From assembly GCA_005503055.1 (NCBI GenBank), contig SCOX01000008.1, positions 169,756 to 233,755 on the forward strand: a DNA stretch of 64,000 bases, in the 5' to 3' direction. Below the pieces are notes generated by a model. It was not told where the DNA came from. It was given only the letters and a program-made list of their open reading frames with translations, and did not search any database. This document shows, piece by piece, positions 30,682-41,808 of the stretch. Positions within the stretch are counted from its first letter, which is position 1; each line of letters opens with the position of its first letter. The stretch comes from Lysobacteraceae bacterium P (GTDB lineage: Bacteria > Pseudomonadota > Gammaproteobacteria > Xanthomonadales > Xanthomonadaceae). The translations under genes and the position numbers were made by a program.

Positions 30682-30830
30682 AAGTGAGAGCAATGACGGA
30701 CAAGGCAACCGCCATCCGCTCGCCTCCCGCCACCATTCGTCGAATCAACCGATTCCAACCCTAAAGTTCTCCGAATCCCTGCCGATGGTCATTGAGACCA
30801 TAGGTCTGCTTCTCTGGGGAGGGGAGCGGC

Positions 30831-33227
30831 ATGCAGGGCACATACGACCTCAGGGCGATCGTCCTGTCGTTTCTCATCGCATGGTTCGCGGCCTTCGTCG
30901 CGATCCAACTGGCCGGCCGCGTCCGCAGCGCCTCGGGACGTCGACTGCCGGCCTGGGTATGGGCCGGAGGCGCGGCCTTCGGCCTGGGCATCTGGTCGAT
31001 GCACTTCACCGGCATGCTGGCCTTCCGCCTGGCGGTGCCCATGTACTACGACGTGCGCACCACCGCCGTGTCGCTGGTCGCGGCCGTGCTCTCGTGCGTG
31101 CTGGCGCTGTACGTGGCCGGCACGCGCCGGCGCAGCTTCGCGCAGCTGATGCTCGCCGCCGCGTTCATGGCGATGGGCATCTGCAGCATGCACTACCTGG
31201 GCATGGCATCGATCACCTTCAGCCCCGTCGCGACGTACGCGCCGTTCTGGGTGGTGGCCTCGATCGTGGTCGCGCTGGCGGTGTCGCTGGTCGCACTGCA
31301 CCTGCTCACGCGGTTCTCCTGGGTGGGCAACGAACCGCGCTTCGGCGTACAGGTCGGCGCGTCCGCGCTGATGGCGTTGGGTGTGTGCGGCACCCACTAC
31401 ACGGGAATGGCGGCGCTGCAGCTCGGACCGGGCACGTTCTGCCTGACCTCGCCGGGCGCGGTGCCGGGCGAACAGCTGAGCCTGGTCATCGTCAGCATCG
31501 CCCTGCTCTACCTGGCGGCCATCACCATCGGCTCGCAGCGCGACCTGCACGCCAGCGAACAGCGCTTCCGCGCGCTCGTCGACGGCGCCCCGGGCGCGAT
31601 GGTCATCGTCGAAGCGAACGGCTGCATCTCGCTGGCGAACGTGGAGGCCGAGCGCCTGCTGGGCTACGCAAGAGGCGAACTGGTCGGGCGGCCGATCGAA
31701 GTGCTGGTGCCGCAACGGCTGCTGCCGCACTGCCCGCAAGAGCGTGCACGCTTGTTGCAGGTGCAGCGTCGCATGCACCTGGGCGGCGGCGAGCACGAAC
31801 TCCACTGCCTGCGTCGCGACGGCGCCGAAATTCCGGTGGAACTGGGCCTGAGCCCGCTCGTCGTGCAGGGCCGCCACGTCGTGATCGCCTCTATCATGGA
31901 CCTCACCGAGCGCAAGCAGGCGCAGGAGCGCATCGCGCGGCTGGCCTATTTCGACACGCTGACCGGCCTGCCCAACCGCAGCAAGTTCGAGCTGCGCCTG
32001 GAACAGGCGTTGGCCAATGCCGGCAGCGACGGCTTCGGGCTGATCTTCGCTGACCTTGACGGCTTCAAGGAAATCAACGATTCGCTCGGCCACAGCGCCG
32101 GCGATCGCGTGCTGGCGCAGATCGCGCATCGGCTGCGCGAAGGCGTGGGCGAGCGTGGCGAGGTGTTCCGCTTCGGCGGCGACGAATTCATCATCCTGTT
32201 GCCCAGCGGTTCGCCCACACGCGATGCCGCCATCGCCGAGGAACTGATCCGTCGCGTCGCCGTGCCGATGTGGATGGAAGGCGAACAACTCGGCGTGACG
32301 CTGAGCCTGGGCAGCGTGCGCCATCCCGAACACGGGCGCGACCATGACCAACTGCTCAAGCGCGCCGACATCGCGATGTACCAGGCCAAGGGTGCGGGCA
32401 AGAACGTGCACCTGCGCTTCCTGCCCGACATGGAAGCCTCGGTGACGCGACGCTTCGCGCTGCTCAACGAGTTGCGCAACGCACAGGAACTGGGCCAGCT
32501 GATCCTGCTCTACCAGCCGATGATCGAGCTGCGCAGCCGTCGCATCGTGGGCGCCGAAGCGCTGGTGTATTGGGATCATCCGCGGCACGGGCGCATCACG
32601 CCGTCCACGTTCATCCCGGTGGCCGAGGAACACGGCCTGATCGAATCGCTCGGCGAATGGGTGCTGGAAGAAGCCGTGCGCCAGTCCGCCGCGTGGCGCG
32701 CGCGCGGCCTGCCCGCGCTGCGCCTGGCGGTGAACGTGTCCAGCGCGCAGTTCCGCGATGCGCACCGTCTGCGCAATGCCGTGGACCGCGTGCTTCGCCG
32801 CCACGGCTATCCGGCCGAGGCGCTCGAACTGGAAATCACCGAGCGCCAGATCATGCACGACCCGGCATCGAGCATCGCCACCATGGTCGCGCTGTCGGAG
32901 CTGGGCGTGGCGATGGCGCTGGACGATTTCGGCACCGGGTACTCCAGCCTGAGCCATCTGCGCGAGTTCCCGCTGCGCAAGCTCAAGATCGACCGCGCCT
33001 TCACCGACCAGATCGATCGCGATCCGCAGGGACTGGCGATCGTGCGCGCGGTCTGCGAACTCGGCCGCAACCTGGGAATGCAGGTGGTCGCCGAAGGCGT
33101 GGAACGCGAGGCGCAAGTCGCGCCGTTGCTGGCGAGCCAGTGCGCGCTGGTACAAGGCTTCCTGTTCGGCGCGCCGATGTCGGCGGCGGAATTCGAACGC
33201 CGATTGCTGCGGCCCGTGCCGGCCTGA
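30831..33227 (+). CDS. MHYT-PAS-GGDEF-EAL cyclic-di-GMP signalling protein
   Basis: 798-residue membrane protein. The N-terminal MHYT sensor (1-235) has seven helices with the three repeats SMHFTGM, SMHYLGM and THYTGM, thought to bind a metal and sense a gas. A PAS domain follows (about 245-360), then GGDEF (FRFGGDEF, about 449, catalytic residues intact; no RxxD inhibitory site at the usual distance) and EAL (AEALVYW, NVSSAQF, EITERQI, DDFGTGYSSL, LKIDRAF, VAEGVE). All residues needed for a diguanylate cyclase and for a phosphodiesterase are present. It is monocistronic. Confidence 0.96.
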   Translation: MQGTYDLRAIVLSFLIAWFAAFVAIQLAGRVRSASGRRLPAWVWAGGAAFGLGIWSMHFTGMLAFRLAVPMYYDVRTTAVSLVAAVLSCVLALYVAGTRRRSFAQLMLAAAFMAMGICSMHYLGMASITFSPVATYAPFWVVASIVVALAVSLVALHLLTRFSWVGNEPRFGVQVGASALMALGVCGTHYTGMAALQLGPGTFCLTSPGAVPGEQLSLVIVSIALLYLAAITIGSQRDLHASEQRFRALVDGAPGAMVIVEANGCISLANVEAERLLGYARGELVGRPIEVLVPQRLLPHCPQERARLLQVQRRMHLGGGEHELHCLRRDGAEIPVELGLSPLVVQGRHVVIASIMDLTERKQAQERIARLAYFDTLTGLPNRSKFELRLEQALANAGSDGFGLIFADLDGFKEINDSLGHSAGDRVLAQIAHRLREGVGERGEVFRFGGDEFIILLPSGSPTRDAAIAEELIRRVAVPMWMEGEQLGVTLSLGSVRHPEHGRDHDQLLKRADIAMYQAKGAGKNVHLRFLPDMEASVTRRFALLNELRNAQELGQLILLYQPMIELRSRRIVGAEALVYWDHPRHGRITPSTFIPVAEEHGLIESLGEWVLEEAVRQSAAWRARGLPALRLAVNVSSAQFRDAHRLRNAVDRVLRRHGYPAEALELEITERQIMHDPASSIATMVALSELGVAMALDDFGTGYSSLSHLREFPLRKLKIDRAFTDQIDRDPQGLAIVRAVCELGRNLGMQVVAEGVEREAQVAPLLASQCALVQGFLFGAPMSAAEFERRLLRPVPA

Positions 33228-33322
33228 CGCGAGCGCGCAACGCGCGGGCGCGGAGTTATTCCTCATCCCGTCTGCGCACCCCGGCGCGTAGCATCCGGCC
33301 CAGGCCCGCCGGAGCGTCGTCC

Positions 33323-36166
33323 ATGCCAGCCCGACTCAGTCGCCGGGACTTCCTCAAGACCAGCGTGATCGCCGGCATCGGCGTGTATGTCGCCGCCCCC
33401 GGCAGCGCGGCGCTGGCGGCCCTGTTCGAACGCGAGCGCCTGCGGCCGCTGCCGTGGGACGCGCACAGCGGCACGATCCGCTATCGCACCGATGCGACGG
33501 CGAAGGTCACCGGCGAGAAGGTCTTCAGCTTCGACATGCGCGGGCGCGACCTGCCTGGGTGGCCCGATGCGCAATCGCACGCGATGCTGCTGCGCGTGAC
33601 GCGCGCAGACAGCGTCTACGCCGGTTTCGATCTGTCGATGCTGGGCGATGCGCTGCGGCCCGACCGGATCGTCACCGCCGCCGACCTCCAGCGCGACGGC
33701 GTCGCGTTCCCCGCCTTCTACGGCGAGGACATGCTGCTGCCGGAAGGCCGCATGCCCGCCTATCTTGGCCATGCCGTGGCATTGCTGGTCTGGCACGATT
33801 TCGCGCGCTTCCGCGCCGGCAAGAACGCGCTGCGTTTCCGCGACGACGTGATCCGCTGGGGCGCCCGCAGCGGCCCGCTGGAACGCCCGCCGTGGGCGGC
33901 GTTCCGCTACGTGCGCGTAGGCGGCGCCACCGCTTTCGACGACGACGCATATTCCAGCCTCAAGGACACGCCGCTGTTCCCATCGGGTTTCGATCGCAAG
34001 CGTCCGCTGTGGCCGCAGGCGAATGCGGCCGGCAGCCTGGACGCGCAGGGCGCCGCGTTCGCCGCGCGCATGGACGAGGCCCTGTCCTCGCCATCCGACG
34101 CCACGCTGGTGCTGGAGCGCGAGTACTTCTCGCAATCCATCGACACCGCCGCGCTGGAACTCGACAACGGCAATGCCTGGTTCGATGCCGCTACCGCGAC
34201 GCTGCACCTGGTCAGCGCGACACAATCGCCGCAGGAAGTCGCCGAGGCCGGCGCGCTCTTGTTGTCGAAGATCAGGCTCGCCGACAGCCGCACGGGCGTG
34301 CGCAACCTGGTGCTGCATCCCTGCTACACCGTCGGCTACGGCTCCAAGGACCACAACTCGTTTCCGTTCTACGCGCTGATGGCCGGGCTGTACGGCGACG
34401 GCCGCCCGGTGCGGCTGGCGAACGACCGTTACGAGCAGTTCCAGTCGAGCCTCAAGCGCCACAGTTTCCGCATGAGCTATCGCATGTCGGTGGATCGCGC
34501 GAGCGGGAAGTTCCAGATATTCCAGGCCGACATGGTCGGCGACGGCGGCGGCCGACAGAACTTCTCGCCTTCGGTGTGCCTGGTGGCGGCGACCGCGGCG
34601 CAGTCGATCTACTACTTCCCGCGCAGCGATCTGGCCAGCACGGTGATTTCCTCGCGCGCGCTCGACGCCGGCTCGGCCCGCGGCTACGGCACGCTGCAGA
34701 GCATGGGCGCGACCGAGATGATGGTCGACGAGATCGCCGAGCACCTCGGCGTCGATCCGATCGAACTGCGCCAGCGCAACGTGTTCACCTCGGGCATGAA
34801 GAACACGCAGGGCGCGATCCCCGGTGGCGCGCAGCGCGCCGACGAAGTGCTCGCCCGCTGCCGCGCGCATCCGCTGTGGACCGGCCGCGAGCAGCGCAAG
34901 AAGGCGTTCGATGCGGCCCATCCCGGACGTCGCTACGGCGTGGGATTCGGCTGCGTGCAGAAGGATTTCGGCACGGGTGCCGAGGCGGCGTTCGCGGAAC
35001 TCGCGTTGGCGAAAGACGGCCGCATACTGCTGCGCCACATCGGCGTGGAGATGGGCACCGGCATGGCGACCAGCCAGACGGCCGTGTGCATCCCCTGGCT
35101 CGGGCGCCCTGCCGACGAGGTGCGCACCGGCGAGACCGAATGGCCGGAGCTGCCGATGTTCGAAACCGGCGACCCGTGGCTGATGACGCAGGCCGAGCAG
35201 GATCGCCACGTCGGCGATCCGCGCTGGACGCCGCACCTCACCAGCCCGAGCAGCGCCAGCAACTCCGCCTATTTCTTCAGCCACGCCACGCGCGAAGCGG
35301 CGCGATTGCTGTTCACGCAGGGACTGTGGCCGGCGGCGCTGGCGATCTGGGGACGCGGTTTCGGTGGCGGCCAGCTGGCGCCGCTGTCGGTGCGTCGCGA
35401 AGAGGCGCGCTGGGTCGACGGCGAGCTCACCGCCGGCGGACTGACGCCGCTGCCGCTGGCCTCGCTGGTGACTACGGCGTACGAACTCGGGCTTGCGACC
35501 GGCGCCGTCGTGCACACGTTCAACCGCTGGCAATGGGCGCAGGCGGATTTCCCGCTGGATGGCGACGATGCGCGCCTTCCGCTGGACGGCATCGCGTTGC
35601 GCTGGGGCGACGGCGGCGGTGCAGGCAAAGGCACGCAGACGGCCAATGGCTATCGCATGATCGAGCGCAGCCGCGCGCACTATCCGCCCACGCAGCGCAA
35701 CAACGCCGGCGTCGTGTACTACAGCGCGATCGGCACGATCGCCGAGGTCGCCGTGGACATCGCCAGCGGCCGCGTCGAACTGCTCAACCACCACTCCGTG
35801 CTCGAGTGCGGAAATCCGATCGTGCCGGAGCTGGTCTCCGGACAGTTGCAGGGCGGGTTGGCGATGGGCATCGGCCACGCATTGCACGAGTACCTGCCGC
35901 TGTACGAGGACGGCCCCGGCGACGGCAGCTGGAACTTCAACCGTTACACGATTCCGCGCGCGCGCGATGTCGCGGTCTTCGCACAGACGGGCGAGGTCAT
36001 GCCGCCACTGTCGGACACCGACCCGCCCAAGGGCATGGCCGAGGTGGTGATGATCGCCGTGGTGCCGGCCATCGTGAATGCCATCGCGCACGCGACCGGG
36101 CACCGTTTCCGTGAATTGCCGGTCACGCCGGAGAAAGTGCGCGCGGTACTGGAACAGACGCCATGA
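33323..36166 (+). CDS. Tat-exported molybdopterin-binding oxidoreductase large subunit
   Basis: 947-residue xanthine-dehydrogenase-family large subunit of the isoquinoline 1-oxidoreductase/membrane aldehyde dehydrogenase type. The N-terminus SRRDFLKTSVIAGIG is a twin-arginine signal, so the complex works in the periplasm. Cofactor text includes VGDGGGRQNFSP, ALDAGSARGYGTLQSMGATEMMVDE, VEMGTGMATSQTAV, and near the end DPPKGMAEVVM with the Glu at the active-site position. It overlaps the [2Fe-2S] gene (ATGA) and is followed by a cytochrome c. The organic substrate (aldehyde or N-heterocycle) cannot be told. Confidence 0.9.
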   Translation: MPARLSRRDFLKTSVIAGIGVYVAAPGSAALAALFERERLRPLPWDAHSGTIRYRTDATAKVTGEKVFSFDMRGRDLPGWPDAQSHAMLLRVTRADSVYAGFDLSMLGDALRPDRIVTAADLQRDGVAFPAFYGEDMLLPEGRMPAYLGHAVALLVWHDFARFRAGKNALRFRDDVIRWGARSGPLERPPWAAFRYVRVGGATAFDDDAYSSLKDTPLFPSGFDRKRPLWPQANAAGSLDAQGAAFAARMDEALSSPSDATLVLEREYFSQSIDTAALELDNGNAWFDAATATLHLVSATQSPQEVAEAGALLLSKIRLADSRTGVRNLVLHPCYTVGYGSKDHNSFPFYALMAGLYGDGRPVRLANDRYEQFQSSLKRHSFRMSYRMSVDRASGKFQIFQADMVGDGGGRQNFSPSVCLVAATAAQSIYYFPRSDLASTVISSRALDAGSARGYGTLQSMGATEMMVDEIAEHLGVDPIELRQRNVFTSGMKNTQGAIPGGAQRADEVLARCRAHPLWTGREQRKKAFDAAHPGRRYGVGFGCVQKDFGTGAEAAFAELALAKDGRILLRHIGVEMGTGMATSQTAVCIPWLGRPADEVRTGETEWPELPMFETGDPWLMTQAEQDRHVGDPRWTPHLTSPSSASNSAYFFSHATREAARLLFTQGLWPAALAIWGRGFGGGQLAPLSVRREEARWVDGELTAGGLTPLPLASLVTTAYELGLATGAVVHTFNRWQWAQADFPLDGDDARLPLDGIALRWGDGGGAGKGTQTANGYRMIERSRAHYPPTQRNNAGVVYYSAIGTIAEVAVDIASGRVELLNHHSVLECGNPIVPELVSGQLQGGLAMGIGHALHEYLPLYEDGPGDGSWNFNRYTIPRARDVAVFAQTGEVMPPLSDTDPPKGMAEVVMIAVVPAIVNAIAHATGHRFRELPVTPEKVRAVLEQTP

Positions 36167-36723
36167 GCACCCTGCCGATCCGCACGCGCCCGCTCACACT
36201 GAAAGTCAACGGTCGCACCTACGGGCCCATCGAGGTTCCCGAGGACATGATGCTGGTCGATGTGCTGCACGAGTACCTCGGCCTCACCGGCACGCGTTTC
36301 GTCTGCGGGCAGGGCGAGTGCCGCGCATGCACGGTCATCGTCGACGACGCGCACGGGCCGCGCGAAATGCGCAGCTGCATCACCGGTGCACACCACTTCG
36401 CCGACAAGCCCATCCGCACCGTCGAAGGCCACGCGCGTCGCGACGAATCCGGACGGATCGTCGAACTGTCCAAGGTGCAGCAGGCGTTCCTCGACCACTT
36501 CAGCTTCCAGTGCGGCTACTGCACGCCGGGCTTCGTCAACGCGGCCACGGTGCTGCTGGAAACGCTAGCGAAGCGTCCTGTGGCCAAGTCCCGCGTCGAA
36601 GCGACCATCCTCGAAGCACTCGATCCACACCTGTGCCGTTGCACCGGTTACGTGCGCTATTACGAAGCGGTGAAGCAACTGGTGCTGGAAACACCGGGCC
36701 TGGTGCGGGAGGACGTGCCATGA
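36163..36723 (+). CDS. [2Fe-2S] small subunit of the molybdenum hydroxylase
   Basis: 186 residues with a plant-ferredoxin domain (CGQGECRACTVIV) and a helical domain holding the second cluster (CGYCTPGFV and CRCTGYVRYYEA), as in the XDH family. It carries electrons from the molybdopterin site toward the cytochrome. It has no signal of its own and would be exported folded with the Tat large subunit. Start and stop overlap both neighbours (36163-36166 and 36720-36723). Confidence 0.93.
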   Translation: MSTLPIRTRPLTLKVNGRTYGPIEVPEDMMLVDVLHEYLGLTGTRFVCGQGECRACTVIVDDAHGPREMRSCITGAHHFADKPIRTVEGHARRDESGRIVELSKVQQAFLDHFSFQCGYCTPGFVNAATVLLETLAKRPVAKSRVEATILEALDPHLCRCTGYVRYYEAVKQLVLETPGLVREDVP

Positions 36724-37994
36724 AGCGCCCGTTCGCGAGACGTGCGGCGACGTGGCTGGCGGTGATCGTCGTGATCGTGCTGCTGGTGATGGCGGCGACC
36801 GCCGTTTCCCGCTGGTGGCACGCGCGCGGTCCGGTGCAGAAGGTCGCCGCCACGTCGGAGCAACTCCAGCGCGGCCGCTATCTCGTGCTGGCCGGCGACT
36901 GCGCCGCCTGCCATACCGTCGAGGGTGGCGCGCCCTTCGCCGGTGGCGTGCCGCTGGCATCGCCGTTCGGCACGCTGCATGGCACCAACATCACGCCCGA
37001 TCCCGAGCATGGCATCGGCCGCTACACCGCCGACGATTTCTTCAATGCATTGACGACGGGCAAGGCGCGCGACGGCCATCCGCTGTATCCGGCGATGCCG
37101 TACGTTTCCTACCGGCACATGGCGCGCGCGGACAGCGACGCGATGTACGCCTGGCTGATGCAGCAACCCGCGGTGAATCGTCCCAACCCGCGCAACGACG
37201 TGCGGTTTCCGGCGAACATCCGCACATTCCTGCACGGCTGGAAACTGCTGTTCGCACGGCGCGACATCCACCCTGCGTCGCAGGGCCAGTCCGCGCAATG
37301 GCACCGCGGCCGCTACCTGGTCGACACGCTCGGCCACTGCGGCGAATGCCACACACCACGCGGCGTGCTCGGGCAACTCAAGTTCGATCGCACGCTGCAC
37401 GGCAACACGGACTTCGGGCGTTTCGCCGTGCCGGATATCACGCCCGCGGGCCTGGCCGGACGCGGCTGGGACGCGACGATGCTTCAGCAGTATCTGGCGA
37501 CGGGTGTGAGCCCACGCGCCGTGGCATCGGATGAGATGCTCAAGGTGGTGAACCTGTCGACGAGCCGGCTGGCCGCCGCCGACGTCGCAGCGATCGCCGC
37601 CTACCTGCTTGGCGATCGGCCGCCCGCGCCGAAGCCTTTCGCCGTGGCCGCGGCGACCGACGATGCACCCGCACGGCGCACGTACTTCGACTTGTGCGCC
37701 GGTTGCCACGGACGCGATGGCGAAGGCGTGCCGAACGTCACGCCGAACCTGCGCGGCAACAGCAGCCCGCGCGAGGCCGACCCGCACAATCTGATCGTCG
37801 CCATCCTGGATGGCCTGCCCGTGCACGAGCTGCCCGGCATCGCCCGGATGCAGGACATGCCCGGTTTCGCCGACGAACTCGACGACGCGCAGATCGCGGC
37901 CCTCGCCACCTGGCTGCGCCAGCGTTACGGCGGACAGGACTCCGCCGTCCAGGCCTCGGCGGTGCGCGACCTGCGTGACGCCGACCATCATTAG
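36720..37994 (+). CDS. Membrane-anchored tri-heme cytochrome c subunit
   Basis: 424 residues with one N-terminal anchor (about 12-31) and three heme c motifs, CAACH (about 61), CGECH (about 210) and CAGCH (about 330), each with a distal Met candidate (for example YPAMPYVSY and MQDMPGF). This is the usual electron-accepting subunit of periplasmic molybdenum aldehyde dehydrogenases, passing electrons to quinone or a terminal oxidase. It completes the overlapping three-gene operon. Confidence 0.92.
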   Translation: MKRPFARRAATWLAVIVVIVLLVMAATAVSRWWHARGPVQKVAATSEQLQRGRYLVLAGDCAACHTVEGGAPFAGGVPLASPFGTLHGTNITPDPEHGIGRYTADDFFNALTTGKARDGHPLYPAMPYVSYRHMARADSDAMYAWLMQQPAVNRPNPRNDVRFPANIRTFLHGWKLLFARRDIHPASQGQSAQWHRGRYLVDTLGHCGECHTPRGVLGQLKFDRTLHGNTDFGRFAVPDITPAGLAGRGWDATMLQQYLATGVSPRAVASDEMLKVVNLSTSRLAAADVAAIAAYLLGDRPPAPKPFAVAAATDDAPARRTYFDLCAGCHGRDGEGVPNVTPNLRGNSSPREADPHNLIVAILDGLPVHELPGIARMQDMPGFADELDDAQIAALATWLRQRYGGQDSAVQASAVRDLRDADHH

Positions 37995-38237
37995 GCCGGC
38001 GTCACGACTCGCGCGCGCAGGCCGGCGTCGCGTGCATGGGCTCAGCCGCAATCGCGGCGGCCTGTCCCTCTTCGGACAAGGCGCTGTCCCGAGCCTCCAG
38101 CAGCTTGTCTGCAGGACATTCGTTAATCGGCCGTGATCTCCTGCCCGATTGGCCGTGATGGACGTTCGCGTTCGTCGGCGACGTCCCAGGCGTCGATGCA
38201 TTCTGCGGGTCACGTCACGGATTAACCCCGATGGCGC

Positions 38238-38251
38238 TGACAACGTTGTCA
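38238..38251. promoter_or_regulatory. Perfect LacI-type palindrome, candidate NagR operator for the chitinase
   Basis: TGACAACGTTGTCA is a perfect 14-bp palindrome with a central CG, about 210 bases before the chitinase start. It agrees with the TGACARCGYTGTCA pattern I recall for the GlcNAc repressor NagR of xanthomonads. It lies in a 468-base gap (37995-38462) that holds no gene. Confidence 0.65.
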
Positions 38252-38462
38252 CCAATCGACCCGGCCCACCCAACTCGGCATGAAGCCGTCGGCCCAGGTC
38301 GCCCCACTCGCCGGAGGTGAGCGTGTCGGATCGCAATCGCCAGATCGGCTTGATCCGACCGCGCACCGACCAGCACCGGCGGCACTGAAAGGAACTAGGC
38401 GTCGGGCCCAATCACGGGTCCGGCATGTGTGTGGCGGTCAATCTCGTATGGGAGGGAAGCTC

Positions 38463-40544
<2,082 letters not shown>

Positions 40545-40597
40545 GCGCATGAGCACGACATAGGCACTCTCCAGACCCGGTGACGGGTTTTCCCCTC

Positions 40598-40628
40598 GGC
40601 GCCGATCGCAGGATCGGCGCCTTTTTTA
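40598..40628 (+). terminator. Rho-independent terminator of the chitinase gene
   Basis: Perfect 10-bp stem GGCGCCGATC/GATCGGCGCC (40598-40621) with a GCAG loop and a T6 run. Confidence 0.94.
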
Positions 40629-40663
40629 TGCGCCGCACCCGCATCGCGCGGGAAGGCGCGCAC

Positions 40664-40981
40664 TCAACGCGCGTCGTCGAGCACGTAGCCTTCGCCGTGG
40701 ATCGCGTCCAGCGGCAGTGTCGCGCCGCAGCCATCGGCGACCTTGCGGCGCAAGCGATACACCAGCGAGTCCAGGCGATGCGGATCGAACTCGCCCTCGC
40801 TCAGCGCCTGGACCAGTTCACTGCGCGTGACCAGGCGGCCAGGCGCGAGCAACAGGCGCTCGACCACCCGCCGCTCCGCACGCGTGAGCGCGACCGCATG
40901 GCCATCGGGACAGAGCAACGACCAGCCGGTGTCGTCCAGGCGCCAGCGTGTGAGCGGTTCGGGCGTGGTCGGTCGATCCAT
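40664..40981 (-). CDS. Stand-alone OmpR/PhoB-type winged-helix protein
   Basis: 105 residues made of little more than one Trans_reg_C DNA-binding domain: LTRAERRVVERLLLAPGRLVTRSELVQAL, then FDPHRLDSLVYRLRRKV and IHGEGYVLDD. There is no receiver domain and no nearby histidine kinase. It converges on the chitinase gene. It may be a phosphorylation-independent regulator or act with a receiver encoded elsewhere. The start at 40981 removes a 20-residue Arg-rich extension that looks non-coding. Confidence 0.82.
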   Translation of the reverse strand: MDRPTTPEPLTRWRLDDTGWSLLCPDGHAVALTRAERRVVERLLLAPGRLVTRSELVQALSEGEFDPHRLDSLVYRLRRKVADGCGATLPLDAIHGEGYVLDDAR

Positions 40982-41149
40982 CGAGGCGTATCGCGTCCGG
41001 AATCTGCGCCCGAGGCTAGCCAACCCCGCGCACCCCCGCATGGGCCAAACGTCCAGGCTTTTCGTGAATGCGGGGCCCGGTGACGGTAGCGGGGCGGGCG
41101 GGGCGTTGCGGCTTGTCGCAGTTGCTTGGTTTCTTGGCCTTGGGCAGAA

Positions 41150-41758
41150 AGGAGCAAGCTCAAACTGGGTTCCAGCTTTCGCCGGAATGACGTGAGGGGG
41201 CGGACAGGGTGAAGGCCTGGATCCCGGCTTTCGCCGGGATGACGGTTTCGGTTTCGGCTGCAGCTAGTGCTGGTGCTGGTGCTCTTGAACAGCCGAACAG
41301 ATCGCTAGCCCCGAAGGGCGCCGCACAGGATGTGCGGCGGTGAGCGCTGAGCCATGGAGTGAGGGCGATGCGTGCTTGCGAACCACTGGTTCGCGCATCG
41401 CCCGAACGCCCGCGCCGCAAGCGCGGACCTAGCGAATCGCGAACCTGCCTACTTGCTGTCCGGTCGTGCGACTGGTTTGTGCCGCAGGCCCTTTCTTTTG
41501 GTTACTTTTTGACCGAAGGGAATCCAGTCGGACTTTGGGCAAGCAAAGAAAAGTGACCCGAGCGGCGCAGCCGATCGGAAGCCTTGCTGCTGCTTTGTTG
41601 TTTCATCTGTGCAGAAGCACGAGCAAGATCAAAATGGGTTCCAGCTTTCGCTGGAATGACGAGATTGGGCGGATAAGGTGACGGCCTGGATCGCCTTCGC
41701 CGAGATGACGTTCCGGAAGCGCGATGGCCTGCGTCCTGACCTTCGCCGGGATCACGCC
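41150..41758 (+). repeat. Interspersed structured repeat, copy C, with an extra upstream tail
   Basis: A detached tail (GGGTTCCAGCTTTCGCCGGA and a GGATCCCGGCTTTCGCCGGG hairpin, 41167-41243) precedes a complete body from about 41244: TTGAACAGCC, GCCGCACA/TGTGCGGC, GCGAACC/GGTTCGC, CCCGCG/CGCGG-type, GGTTACTTTT/AAAAGTGACC and the TTCCAGC/GCTGGAA hairpin. It fills most of the 827-base gap between two minus-strand genes. I see no gene in it. Confidence 0.92.
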
Positions 41759-41808
41759 TCATGAGTGGCAGCTCACGCACGCCGAAGCGGCCGTCGAATG
41801 AACGACCG

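Noticed and set aside
38448..38462. ATG at 38448 as the chitinase start
   Set aside because: GGAGG falls after it and is well placed for GTG 38463; the signal peptide reads normally from there.
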